A stretch of 64,000 nucleotides of DNA from Candidatus Dadabacteria bacterium (GTDB lineage: Bacteria > Desulfobacterota_D > UBA1144 > Nemesobacterales > Nemesobacteraceae). Below the pieces are notes generated by a model. It searched no databases and was not told the DNA's origin. It saw only the letters and a list, made by a program, of their open reading frames with translations. The stretch spans positions 1-64,000 of the forward strand of contig JAPPFE010000044.1 in assembly GCA_028823955.1 (NCBI GenBank), in the 5' to 3' direction. Position 1 is the stretch's first letter; each line of letters opens with the position of its first letter. Of the stretch, positions 10,503-21,789 are shown piece after piece. The position numbers and the translations under genes are program-made.

Positions 10503-11414
10503 GTGCGGATTATAGGAAAACTGAGTTACGATTTTGTGGATAAGATGGGGGGCGCGATGCGTATTTCCATCGCGCTTGTGGTTATTTCCATCGCCTCCCT
10601 TCTGTATCACCAGGGCCCTAACTGGGGAGTAGAGTTCACGGGCGGAACGGAGATACATATAAAGCTCGCAAAGAGCCTTGAGACCGAAGTTCTCAAAGGT
10701 GCGCTTGCCGAGAACGGCTTTCCTTCGGAATCGGTCCAGCGCTTCGGCCTTCCGGGCGACAACGAGCACCTGATACAGTTTGCGCCGGAACTTGCGACTT
10801 TTGACCAGATAGGAGATTTCCAGAAAAAACTGGAGGACCTCTTCGCCACGTCAGAGAATTTTGAGGGGGCCTCCATCCAGAGAATAGACTACATAGGTCC
10901 CAGGGTGGGTAAGGAGCTAATAACCAAGGCCCTTTTATCCATACTGATTGCGTGCGTCGGCATACTCGCCTACCTGGTGTTCAGGTTTGAATTCGGTTTT
11001 GCCGTGGGAGCGGTTATCGCCCTTCTTCACGATACCCTTATAACCGTTGGGGCCATATCGCTCGCGGACAAGGAGTTCACCCTTGCGATCGTAGCCGCGC
11101 TTCTGACCGTGATAGGTTATTCGGTTAACGACACAATCGTCATATTTGACAGGATAAGGGAGAACATGGGGAATTTCCCCGAAAAGGGCTTCAGGGAGCT
11201 TGTTAACGATGGAATAAGCCAGACGCTCTCGCGTACGTTGCTCACGGCTATAACGGTGTTCATAGTGCTCCTTCCGCTCTTTTTCCTCGGCGGCTCGGTA
11301 ATACACGATTTCGCGTTTACCCTTATGGTTGGGGTCGTTATAGGAACCTACTCGTCGATTTTCGTGGCGAGTGCCTTCGTGGTCTACTGGAGAAAAAGAA
11401 AGGCGGCCGGATAG
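10503..11414 (+). CDS. secF: Protein translocase subunit SecF
   Basis: Partner of SecD. The 303-residue protein carries the SecF signature GVEFTGGTEIHIK after the first membrane helix and the VIGYSVNDTIVIFDRIREN motif in the membrane core. GTG at 10503 is the start, with GAGGG shortly upstream after the secD stop. It is the last gene of the block, and a stem-loop follows at 11428. Confidence 0.95.
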   Translation: MRIIGKLSYDFVDKMGGAMRISIALVVISIASLLYHQGPNWGVEFTGGTEIHIKLAKSLETEVLKGALAENGFPSESVQRFGLPGDNEHLIQFAPELATFDQIGDFQKKLEDLFATSENFEGASIQRIDYIGPRVGKELITKALLSILIACVGILAYLVFRFEFGFAVGAVIALLHDTLITVGAISLADKEFTLAIVAALLTVIGYSVNDTIVIFDRIRENMGNFPEKGFRELVNDGISQTLSRTLLTAITVFIVLLPLFFLGGSVIHDFAFTLMVGVVIGTYSSIFVASAFVVYWRKRKAAG

Positions 11415-11427
11415 AAGCCGCGCTTTG

Positions 11428-11457
11428 GCGGATGGCCCCGTCAAAAGCTCCATCCGC
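11428..11457 (+). terminator. Stem-loop after secF
   Basis: GCGGATGG (11428-11435) and CCATCCGC (11450-11457) form a perfect 8-bp stem with a 14-nt loop, 14 bases after secF, followed by GCTTTG. The T-run is short, so intrinsic termination is probable but not certain. The octamer CGCGCTTT flanks it on both sides. Confidence 0.45.
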
Positions 11458-11530
11458 GCTTTGATAATCGCTCTCATAACGGTTAAATATTTCCCGTTTT
11501 GTTTCTTAAAACAGATAACTCGTTCACATC

Positions 11531-12550
11531 ATGCAAGAAGCACTTGAGCAGATAAGAAACCAGATAGATTCTGATCTTGAGGGGGTCTCTACGGAGGCCG
11601 ATCTCGTCAGGGTGAAGGCAGGCTACGTCGGGAAGAAGGGATCTCTCACACAGCTTCTGAAATCCATGAAGGACCTTCCCGCTTCCGAGCGCCGCCAGGC
11701 GGGCATTCTCATAAACGGAACCAAAAAGGAAGTCGAGGCGCTGATCGAGAGAAAATCCGACGAGATAAAGCGCAGAGCGATGGATGAAAAGCTTCTTGAG
11801 GAGGCAACCGACTTCACTCTTCCGGGGCGTGGAATGCCGGTCGGAGCCAAGCATCCCATAACCCAGGTGATGGAGCGCATCGTCTATGATTTTGAGAGGA
11901 TGGGGTTCGAAGTCGCCGAGGGTCCCGAGGTCGAGCTTGACTACTACAATTTCGAGGCGCTTAACATACCGAAAAACCACCCCGCAAGGGACATGCAGGA
12001 CACTTTCTACATAACTGACGACATGGTCTTGAGAACCCACACCTCACCGGTGCAGATACGGATCATGCAGACCCAGCAGCCTCCCGTGAAGATAATAGCT
12101 CCCGGAAAGGTTTACCGGTGCGACAGCGACGTTTCCCACACCCCTATGTTCCACCAGATAGAGGGGCTTCTCGTTGACAAGGGGATAACTTTCGGAAACC
12201 TGAAATCCGTCATAATTCAGTTCGTGAAACTCACTTTCGGCGACAATACGAACGTAAGGTTCCGCCCGAGTTTCTTTCCCTTCACCGAGCCCAGCGCAGA
12301 GGTGGACATAGAGTGTCAGATATGTTCCGGCAACGGATGCAGGGTATGCAAGGGTACCGGCTGGCTTGAAATAATGGGATGCGGAATGGTCGACCCTGCG
12401 GTTTTCTCAAGCGTTAACTACAACACTGACATCTATTCGGGTTTCGCCTTCGGCATGGGGGTTGAGAGAATCGCCATGCTTAAGTACGGAATAAACGACA
12501 TAAGGCTTTTCTTTGAGAACGATGTAAGGTTTTTGAGGCAGTTCGTATAA
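11531..12550 (+). CDS. pheS: Phenylalanyl-tRNA synthetase alpha chain
   Basis: Class II synthetase catalytic subunit. The 339-residue product has the N-terminal coiled coil, the VGAKHPI entry to the catalytic domain, motif 2 around RTHTSPVQIR and HTPMFHQIEG, and motif 3 in FAFGMGVERIAML. It also has the family's CQICSGNGCRVC zinc-like knuckle before GWLEIMGCGMV. The beta subunit gene pheT, usually next to pheS, is absent from the window: the next gene is dcd after 176 bases. Confidence 0.96.
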   Translation: MQEALEQIRNQIDSDLEGVSTEADLVRVKAGYVGKKGSLTQLLKSMKDLPASERRQAGILINGTKKEVEALIERKSDEIKRRAMDEKLLEEATDFTLPGRGMPVGAKHPITQVMERIVYDFERMGFEVAEGPEVELDYYNFEALNIPKNHPARDMQDTFYITDDMVLRTHTSPVQIRIMQTQQPPVKIIAPGKVYRCDSDVSHTPMFHQIEGLLVDKGITFGNLKSVIIQFVKLTFGDNTNVRFRPSFFPFTEPSAEVDIECQICSGNGCRVCKGTGWLEIMGCGMVDPAVFSSVNYNTDIYSGFAFGMGVERIAMLKYGINDIRLFFENDVRFLRQFV

Positions 12551-12726
12551 TTTTTTGCAGGGCCCCAGTCATGTGTGAGGCGCCGTTTTTTATGGATCGC
12601 TTCATTTTAGTGCATGAAAACCACCGGATTAGACAACGTTTCTGAGTTTTAAAAATATCTTTATATATGAGAGCAATACGAATCAGATATTAAACGAGAT
12701 TCGAGAAAACAGAAAGGAGAACACCA

Positions 12727-13290
12727 ATGGGAATCAAACCTGATCACTGGATAAGAAAGATGGCGCTTGAGCACAAGATGATAGACCCTTTTGTAGAGGG
12801 GCAGGTAAGCAAGGGCGTTATATCGTACGGCCTTTCCTCTTACGGATACGATATAAGGGTAAGCAACGAGTTCAAGGTGTTTACCAACCTGCACAGCGCC
12901 GTTGTGGACCCTAAGAATTTCGATCCCAACTCCTTTGTGGAGATAGAGAACGATTACTGCATAATTCCGCCGAACTCCTTCGCGCTCGCAAAGACCGTTG
13001 AGTATTTCAGGATACCCAGAAGCACCGTTACCGTGTGCGTCGGTAAATCCACTTACGCAAGGTGCGGAATAATCGTTAACGTCACCCCATTCGAACCCGA
13101 ATGGGAGGGATACGTGACGCTTGAGATCTCGAATACAACCCCCATTCCCGCGAAGATATATTCAAACGAGGGAATAGCCCAGGTGCTCTTTTTTGAAGGT
13201 GATGAGGAATGCCAGATTTCGTATGCGGACAAGAAGGGAAAATACCAGAAACAGACCGGAATCACGCATCCGAAAATTTCCCAGGGGTAG
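12727..13290 (+). CDS. dcd: dCTP deaminase
   Basis: Converts dCTP to dUTP in the route to dTTP. The 187-residue trimeric-fold protein shows [23 protein letters not shown], and the catalytic [17 protein letters not shown] with the active Glu. It ends in the usual [14 protein letters not shown]-like tail, here with a Ser for the first Gln. It has a good ribosome site (AAAGGAG, 7 bases before ATG). The 176-base gap before it holds an AT-rich TTTATATATG stretch that could be its promoter, but no convincing -35 is seen. Confidence 0.95.
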   Translation: MGIKPDHWIRKMALEHKMIDPFVEGQVSKGVISYGLSSYGYDIRVSNEFKVFTNLHSAVVDPKNFDPNSFVEIENDYCIIPPNSFALAKTVEYFRIPRSTVTVCVGKSTYARCGIIVNVTPFEPEWEGYVTLEISNTTPIPAKIYSNEGIAQVLFFEGDEECQISYADKKGKYQKQTGITHPKISQG

Positions 13291-13355
13291 GGTTCCGCGA
13301 AGCAATTTTATCTTTGGGAGACCTGCTGGACCCACAATCTCCTAGAAAATTCTGA

Positions 13356-15932
<2,577 letters not shown>

Positions 15933-16024
15933 TAACACTCAGAACCGCTTTACTTCACCATAGTTTATAAAATTTCCGTGTGACTCTTAAGTTCGTGTGA
16001 GGACTTTTAAGAACGAGTTTTAGA

Positions 16025-17074
16025 CTAAAGGATTCCCGAAACGATAAGAAAACTTATGAGAAGCAGGTTAGCTACTGCTAGGGGGAAAAGCCTCTTCCAG
16101 CCGAGGCCCATTACCTGATCATATCTGAACCTTGGCAAAGTCCATCTTACCCAAATAAACAGGAAGAGTAAGAAAAGGACTTTGCCGATAAAGACAGCTG
16201 GCGGCAGATACCAATGTGTGTTGATATCAATGCCGAACCACCCTCCGAACGGTAAGGGATACCAACCACCCAAAAACAAACAAGTTATCATGCACGAAGC
16301 AACTATCATATGAGTATATTCAGCCATGAAGAACATTGCAAATTTTATACTGCTGTATTCGGTGTGATAGCCGGCGACTATCTCGGGCTCGGCTTCCGGC
16401 ATATCAAACGGAAGCCTGTTGGTTTCGGCAAACGCGGAAACTACGAAAACCACGAAACCTATAAAGGACGGGATTAAGAACCACATCTTCTCCTGAGCTT
16501 CGATTATGTCCCCGAGGCGAAGCGATCCCGTTATGGCGATTACCCCCAGTATGGACAGACCCAGGGCGAGTTCATAGCTTATCATCTGCGCCGCGGCTCG
16601 AAGGCCCCCCAGGAGCGAGTACTTGCTGTTGGAACCCCACCCGCCGAGCACCACGCCATATACGCTGAGCGAGCTTATTCCGAGCACGTAGAGAAGGCCG
16701 ATGTTTATGTCGGCTATCTGGAACCTTATGAATACGGGGTCCTGGAGAAATCCGAAGAGATCCGTGTGAACCCCCTTTCCTATGGGAATCACGGCGAGAG
16801 CCGCAAGGGCCGTGACAAGCGCGAACGCCGGGGCCATTATGTACATGGTCTTGTTCGCTTTCGGGGGAATTATGTCTTCTTTGAAGATGAACTTGATGCC
16901 GTCTGCAAGAGGCTGAAGCAGCCCCGAGGGCCCAACCCTATTCGGTCCGTAGCGGTCTTGTATGAAGGCGCTTAACCTTCTTTCCGCGAAGGTTAAATAG
17001 GCGACAACCGTCAGGACGACGAAAAAGACAAGCGCTATCTTTGCGACCGCTATTGATATCAGAAGTGGAGTCAT
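16025..17074 (-). CDS. nuoH: NADH-quinone oxidoreductase subunit H
   Basis: Membrane subunit of complex I at the quinone-binding junction. The 349-residue protein has about eight membrane helices and the family signatures AERRLSAFIQDRYGPNRVG, GGWGSNSKYSLLGGLRAAAQ, FAETNRLPFDMPEAEPEIV and GYHTEYS. The start overlaps the stop of nuoG by 4 bases (ATGA), so the two are translationally coupled. No nuoI, J, K, L, M or N follows; the next gene is the convergent gyrB. Confidence 0.96.
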   Translation of the reverse strand: MTPLLISIAVAKIALVFFVVLTVVAYLTFAERRLSAFIQDRYGPNRVGPSGLLQPLADGIKFIFKEDIIPPKANKTMYIMAPAFALVTALAALAVIPIGKGVHTDLFGFLQDPVFIRFQIADINIGLLYVLGISSLSVYGVVLGGWGSNSKYSLLGGLRAAAQMISYELALGLSILGVIAITGSLRLGDIIEAQEKMWFLIPSFIGFVVFVVSAFAETNRLPFDMPEAEPEIVAGYHTEYSSIKFAMFFMAEYTHMIVASCMITCLFLGGWYPLPFGGWFGIDINTHWYLPPAVFIGKVLFLLFLFIWVRWTLPRFRYDQVMGLGWKRLFPLAVANLLLISFLIVSGIL

Positions 17075-18678
17075 CTGTCCGCGCCGTGTTCAAGAACTTT
17101 TCCGACGGCACCTATCCTGTCGTAGCTGATTCCCCCATATCCGGGGATCTTGAGGCTTATGTCATCCATCACTTCCGACGCGGAGCCGTAGCTGAAAAGG
17201 GCCTTGTCGAGCCGCTCCCCGATCATGCACAGTATTTCGCATGCGGACTTAGCATTCCCGGGAGGAGGTATGGCCTTTCTTATTCTCTGAACCCGTCCGG
17301 CGTCGTTAGTGAAAGTCCCGTTTTTTTCATAGGGACTTGCCGCTGGAAGTATTACGTGAGCGTGTCTCGCGGTCTCGGTGAGTCTGTAGTCGATGACGGC
17401 AAGGAAGCTGATTTTCTCAAGAGCCCGGGAAAGAGCGTACTTCTCGTGGCCTGAAACCATCTCGAACAGGTCTGTCTCGATGACTACCAGCGTATTGATC
17501 CTGCCGGCAAGCAGCGAGTCCATCGTAGTTTTCGTATCGTTTCCGTTTGCCTGCGTCATGAAATTCCTGGCTCCGGCGCTGTTTGGATACGGGTCGTTGC
17601 TTACGAGGTCGAATTTTTTCTCTATTTCCTCGGTTCCCACAGCGCAGATTACCGAACAATCTCCAAGTGTGGATGAAAGCTTCGCCGCAAGAAACATTTC
17701 CTCATTTGTAAGCCTGGCCGATCCCGCAATCGCGCAGGTGCCCGCGCCGCCTGACTTTATTCCAGAGAGTCTGGCACCGACGCTGTTAACCGCGTTTTCC
17801 CAGGAGGCTATCTCGTAGTCCTTACCGCTTTTCATTATGGGGTCCTTAAGTCTGGTCGACTCCTGGACCTTCTTGTAGTCGAATCTTCCCCTGTCGCATA
17901 TCCAGTGTCCGTTAACTTCCTCGTTTATTCTCGGGCGTATGCGGGAGACTTCTCCTTTTCTCGGATCGACGCCCACGGTAATGTTGCACCCGGTGCTGCA
18001 GAGAGAACACACGGAGTCTGTGAATTTCATGTACCAGACCCTCTCTTCGTGAAGGTTGTCTTTGGGGAGCAGGGCTCCGACCGGGCAGATGTCAATCACG
18101 TTCCCCGCAAGTTCATTATCGAGCGTTTTCCCGGGGAAAACGGAGATTTTCTTCCGAAAGCCTCTTCCGGTGGTCCCAAGTTCGTGGGTTTTCGTTACCT
18201 CATCCGTGAAACGCACGCATCTGGTGCACATGATGCACCTGTTGGCGTCGTACATTATGCGGTCGCTCAGGTAGCTTTTCTGCCTTACCTTCTTGTTCTC
18301 GGGACCGCCGACCCTGCTGTAGCCGGGACCGTGATCGAAAGTGGTCATCTGGAGCGGACATTCTCCGCCTTTGGCGCATATGGGACAGTCAAGCGGGTGG
18401 TTTATCAGAGTGAACTCAACGGCTGCTTTTCTGGCCTCAAAAGCTTTTTCGGTGTCCGTCTTGACCACCAGGCCGTCTCTTACGGTCGTGTTGCACGCGG
18501 GGAGCACCTTGGGAACGCCTTCCACTTCCACGAGGCATTGCCTGCACTGGGCGACCACGCTCAGCGAAGGGTGATAGCAGAAATGAGGGATCTCTATCCC
18601 GGCCACCGCGGCAGCCTGGATGACGTTTATTCCGTCGTCCACATCAAGTTCAATTCCGTCGATGGTTATCTTGGGCAT
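17071..18678 (-). CDS. nuoG: NADH-quinone oxidoreductase subunit G (short form)
   Basis: Peripheral iron-sulfur subunit of complex I. The N-terminal [2Fe-2S] ligands are in FCYHPSLS, CRQC and the following Cys of LPAC. The His-Cys [4Fe-4S] site is HPLDCPICAKGGEC, the next [4Fe-4S] site is CIMCTRC with a distal CPVGAL, and the fourth is CSLCSTGCNITV with WICDRGR. The remainder is a molybdopterin-oxidoreductase-like fold without obvious cofactor residues. At 535 residues it is shorter than many NuoG proteins (about 680-900), with a trimmed C-terminal region. Upstream, on the same strand, are tatA/B, an MFS gene and hisS rather than nuoF/E. Confidence 0.93.
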   Translation of the reverse strand: MPKITIDGIELDVDDGINVIQAAAVAGIEIPHFCYHPSLSVVAQCRQCLVEVEGVPKVLPACNTTVRDGLVVKTDTEKAFEARKAAVEFTLINHPLDCPICAKGGECPLQMTTFDHGPGYSRVGGPENKKVRQKSYLSDRIMYDANRCIMCTRCVRFTDEVTKTHELGTTGRGFRKKISVFPGKTLDNELAGNVIDICPVGALLPKDNLHEERVWYMKFTDSVCSLCSTGCNITVGVDPRKGEVSRIRPRINEEVNGHWICDRGRFDYKKVQESTRLKDPIMKSGKDYEIASWENAVNSVGARLSGIKSGGAGTCAIAGSARLTNEEMFLAAKLSSTLGDCSVICAVGTEEIEKKFDLVSNDPYPNSAGARNFMTQANGNDTKTTMDSLLAGRINTLVVIETDLFEMVSGHEKYALSRALEKISFLAVIDYRLTETARHAHVILPAASPYEKNGTFTNDAGRVQRIRKAIPPPGNAKSACEILCMIGERLDKALFSYGSASEVMDDISLKIPGYGGISYDRIGAVGKVLEHGADR

Positions 18679-18740
18679 AGAGAGGACTCAAGGGAAAAGC
18701 GATTAGCGTAAATATTATCAGAGAAAGTGCTTTTGACAAG

Positions 18741-18956
18741 TCAGACGTTTTCGTCCTTTTTGGGTGTCTGAAACTTGGTTTTCTCGTCCATATCGTCGTC
18801 AAATTCTATGTTCTTTTTTATATCGTCCTTGGCTCTTTGAAGCTCTCTTATCCCCCTGCCAAGGGTTCTTGCGACCTTGGGCAACTCCTTGGGCCCCAGA
18901 ACCACAAGTGCGATGAAAAGTATTATGAGTAATTCAGCTGTACCGAGTCCGAACAT
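18741..18956 (-). CDS. Twin-arginine translocase TatA/TatB family protein
   Basis: A 71-residue protein with the TatA/B plan: MFGLGTAELLIILFIALVVLGPKELP (membrane helix, Phe-Gly hinge at LGP), then an amphipathic helix VARTLGRGIRELQRAKDD and an acidic-basic soluble tail. These subunits form the protein-conducting or receptor part of the Tat pathway for folded cofactor proteins. The N-terminal ELLIILFIALVVLGPKELP with Glu at position 8 resembles TatB as much as TatA, so the exact subtype is open. A GGGAGAAAG ribosome site precedes the ATG. No tatC is adjacent. Confidence 0.88.
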   Translation of the reverse strand: MFGLGTAELLIILFIALVVLGPKELPKVARTLGRGIRELQRAKDDIKKNIEFDDDMDEKTKFQTPKKDENV

Positions 18957-18998
18957 CGTTTCTTTCTCCCAGTGTCTAATATAACCAAAACCGGAAGA

Positions 18999-20228
18999 CT
19001 AAGTGGCGGTTTTGTTAATTTTTTTTGCGGGAGTCCTTATAAGTAGTACTAAGAAGGCCGTTATAAAAGACGCCGCCATCGCCACGATAAGGGAGTTCTG
19101 GTAGCTCTGGGTCATGTCGAAGAGAAGTCCGGAAACAAGGGGGCCGCTGATCGCGGCGAGGGAGAATCCGGTGCCAAAAATACCGAAGATGCTTCCAAGT
19201 GACTTAAGACCGTAGAATTTTCCAAGTATAGTCGGAAACATCGGCACCCACCCGCTGTAGAAAAGGCCGAACAGAAAGCCGAACAGGTAAAGCGACCATA
19301 CCTCCGCGACCGACAGAATGAGGATTATGGAGGTTGCCTGGAAGAAATAGCAGAGAAACAGTATGCGCACGTCGCTTAGGAAGTTGGTCACGACTCCCGA
19401 GAAGAAAATCCGCCCGATAATGCTTCCAACCCCTATGAAGGCGGGTGCTCCTGCCGCGACGAGAGGGGATATTCCCGCTTCTACGGAGAAGTTAAAAAGA
19501 TGTACGATAATAATGAGAAAAGTGTTAAACCCGAAGAAAAACGCGATGTACATAAGCCAGAAGCTTGAGTGTGAAAACGCTTCCTTTGCGCTCCAGTCGG
19601 AAGCTCCAGTATCCCCCGCATCCTCAGAGTTCTCTCCGTACGGTCTGAGTCCCATTTCCTCGGGACGGTTTTTCACCAGAAGCGCGGAACACAGTATCGC
19701 GGTAAAAATTACAGAGATGTAAACAAGGGCGCGCTCGTAACCGAATGATTCTATAAGCCAGGTGGTAAGCGGGTTTACCACCAGACCGCTTACAGGAACC
19801 CCCGCCGTGGCGATTCCTATTGCAAGCGCCCTTTTCTTAACGAACCACCTGCTGATGACGGTGACGGGCAGTATGTAGAGAAACCCGTCTCCTATTCCCA
19901 CCATCACGCTGTAGGTAAGGTAGAGTTCCCAAGTGGTTTCGGCATAAGCGGAGAGTAAAAAGCCGAATGACGCTATGAGTCCTCCGAAGAAAGTCAGGTA
20001 TCTCGCGTCGTGAGTGTCTATAAGCCTCCCCGCGAACACGAACGAAAAAGCCATGCATACGCATCTCAGGGAAAAAAATGACGACCCGACGGTATTTGAG
20101 AGACCGAAAGCTTCGTTCAGGTAAGGGAGAAATATCCCGAACGAGTAGAGAACCATCCCGTCAAGCGTTATGAGCAGGTGCCCCGCTATGACTATGATCC
20201 ATCCGTAAAAGATTTTGTTTCTAAGCAT
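18999..20228 (-). CDS. MFS transporter (monocarboxylate/oxalate-type)
   Basis: A 409-residue protein with about 12 membrane helices. The start FYGWIIVIAGHLL, the FAGRLIDTHDARYL loop of motif A type and the YSVMVGIGDG and FLYILPVTVISRWFVKKRALAIGIA segment are characteristic of the OxlT/monocarboxylate-porter branch of the major facilitator superfamily. The central loop is short and acidic (ENSEDAGDTGASDWS). The substrate, probably a small organic anion, cannot be read from sequence. It lies 42 bases after hisS on the same strand. Confidence 0.85.
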   Translation of the reverse strand: MLRNKIFYGWIIVIAGHLLITLDGMVLYSFGIFLPYLNEAFGLSNTVGSSFFSLRCVCMAFSFVFAGRLIDTHDARYLTFFGGLIASFGFLLSAYAETTWELYLTYSVMVGIGDGFLYILPVTVISRWFVKKRALAIGIATAGVPVSGLVVNPLTTWLIESFGYERALVYISVIFTAILCSALLVKNRPEEMGLRPYGENSEDAGDTGASDWSAKEAFSHSSFWLMYIAFFFGFNTFLIIIVHLFNFSVEAGISPLVAAGAPAFIGVGSIIGRIFFSGVVTNFLSDVRILFLCYFFQATSIILILSVAEVWSLYLFGFLFGLFYSGWVPMFPTILGKFYGLKSLGSIFGIFGTGFSLAAISGPLVSGLLFDMTQSYQNSLIVAMAASFITAFLVLLIRTPAKKINKTAT

Positions 20229-20270
20229 AGGTTTTTCGGTTGGAAACGGAATTTCGCCGCCTGAGGCTAA

Positions 20271-21554
20271 TCAGAGAAGTTTCCGAAAATCGCCGTGTCC
20301 CCGAAGGTCGGCGAGTGTTTTGAGGGGAAATGTTTTTTCCTCTCCGGTTCTCATGTTGCGAAGCGAAAAGACTTTTTTCCGAAGCTCGTCCTCTCCGATA
20401 ATTACTGAGTACGCCGCCCCGGTCCTGTTCGCTTTTCTCATCTGGCTTTTTAAGCTCTTGTTTTCGTATTCGGTCTCGACCCGTATGCCCTTTCTCCTTA
20501 GGTCATCGGCTATTTTCGCCGCTTCCTCTCTGGCCTCATCGCCGATATGGATAATGCATACGAGCTGTTTTTTCCCCGGAGAATTTCTCCGCGTCCCGGT
20601 TTTTTCAAGCAGAAGCAGTATCCTCTCAAGCCCAATAGCGAATCCCACCGCGGGAGTTTCCGGTCCTCCCATCCGCTCCACCAGAAGGTCGTATCTTCCT
20701 CCGGCGGCCACGGCGTTCTGGGAACCGAGCTTGTCCGTCGTTATCTCAAAGACTGTGTCTGTATAGTAATCAAGCCCTCTCACTATCCTGGGGTTGAGTC
20801 TGTAGGGTATGGATTTTCCCTCGAGAGAGGAGGCAAGAGCGTCCAGATGCTCGCTGCTTTGCTCCGAGAGATAATCCCGAATCGAGAAGGGGATCTCGGA
20901 AGTTACCTCGCGGCACGTTCCGGTTTTGCAGTCGAGTATCCGAAGGGGATTCGTGCCTAGTCTGTTTTGGCAGTTCTCGCAAAGGGAGTCCTTCTTTGGG
21001 GAGAGAAACCCGATAAGGGCCTCTTTGTACCGCTCGCGTTCAGCGGGCTTTCCTATCGAGTTAAGCTCAAGCTCCACATGATCTGAGAGCCCGAGTTCCG
21101 TGATCGCGAGCCAGAGCATCGCGATTATCTCTGAATCGGCAAGAGGGTCGCTGGAACCGAAAAGCTCGGCTCCTACCTGGTTAAAGCTTCTCTGCCTTCC
21201 TTCCTGGGGTTTTTCATGCCTGAACATCTCTCCCGAGTAGTAAAGTTTCGTCACGGGCGATTTTCTGTAGAGGGAATGCTCGATAAAGGCCCTTACCACT
21301 CCGGCCGTTCCCTCGGGTCTCATCGAGACCCATTCTCCACCCTTGGTTTCAAATGCGTACATCTCCTTCTGGACGATGTCTGTGGTATCGCCGAGACCTG
21401 TTGAGTAGACCCCGGAGAGTTCCAGAATCGGAATGATTATCTCGGAAAAACCGAAGCGCTCGAACACTTCCTTGGTTTTGCTCTCTACGAGTCGCAGTTT
21501 TTCCGTTTCGGGGTGAAATATGTCCTTGAATCCGTGAAGACGGGCCGCTTTCAT
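20271..21554 (-). CDS. hisS: Histidyl-tRNA synthetase
   Basis: Class II synthetase charging tRNA-His. The 427-residue product shows motif 1 around GFSEIIIPILE, motif 2 in YYSGEMFRHEKPQEGRQRSF, the histidine A and B loops RGLDYYTDTVFE and GGRYD, motif 3 in AVGFAIGLERI, and the C-terminal anticodon-binding domain (LVCIIHIGDEA). It is the first gene of a reverse-strand run toward nuoH. An inverted repeat lies about 120 bases upstream. Confidence 0.96.
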   Translation of the reverse strand: MKAARLHGFKDIFHPETEKLRLVESKTKEVFERFGFSEIIIPILELSGVYSTGLGDTTDIVQKEMYAFETKGGEWVSMRPEGTAGVVRAFIEHSLYRKSPVTKLYYSGEMFRHEKPQEGRQRSFNQVGAELFGSSDPLADSEIIAMLWLAITELGLSDHVELELNSIGKPAERERYKEALIGFLSPKKDSLCENCQNRLGTNPLRILDCKTGTCREVTSEIPFSIRDYLSEQSSEHLDALASSLEGKSIPYRLNPRIVRGLDYYTDTVFEITTDKLGSQNAVAAGGRYDLLVERMGGPETPAVGFAIGLERILLLLEKTGTRRNSPGKKQLVCIIHIGDEAREEAAKIADDLRRKGIRVETEYENKSLKSQMRKANRTGAAYSVIIGEDELRKKVFSLRNMRTGEEKTFPLKTLADLRGHGDFRKLL

Positions 21555-21671
21555 AGTATGTTTTCCCGGGTGAGCAGTTATCCCCGCGGGTTGGTTAAGG
21601 TTATACGCTCTTCGATTAAAAATAAAGTTTCCGGTACCGAAGAGCGCCCTTCTGGAAACACTTGGGAGAGT

Positions 21672-21734
21672 GAGGTCGGTGAATACCGCTGATGGGCCTG
21701 AAACCTATGGAAACCTGGGTTTTCGACCGACCTC
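21672..21734 (-). repeat. Inverted repeat with internal tandem motif upstream of hisS
   Basis: GAGGTCGGT (21672-21680) and ACCGACCTC (21726-21734) are perfect 9-base inverted arms around 45 bases. Read on the minus strand, the interior contains AGGTTTCCAT followed at once by AGGTTTCAGG, a 10-base direct repeat. The element lies between the stop of the binding-protein gene and the start of hisS. It could be a structured leader or a regulatory site. It does not match a T-box as far as can be judged by eye. Confidence 0.35.
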
Positions 21735-21750
21735 TTAGAGCTGTTTTTCC

Positions 21751-21776
21751 AAGCCCGTCGCGAACAATACGGGCTT
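21751..21776 (-). terminator. Stem-loop after the branched-chain binding-protein gene
   Basis: AAGCCCGT (21751-21758) and ACGGGCTT (21769-21776) form a perfect 8-bp stem with a 10-nt loop, 14 bases beyond the stop of the minus-strand gene ending at 21790. No T-run follows on either strand, so it is a weak or Rho-assisted terminator at best. Confidence 0.4.
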
Positions 21777-21789
21777 GTTGCCGAGGGAG

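Noticed and set aside
15960-16024. Bidirectional terminator between gyrB and nuoH
   Set aside because: The possible TCTTAA/TTAAGA stem is only 6-7 bp with mismatches and a four-T run. It is too weak to annotate.
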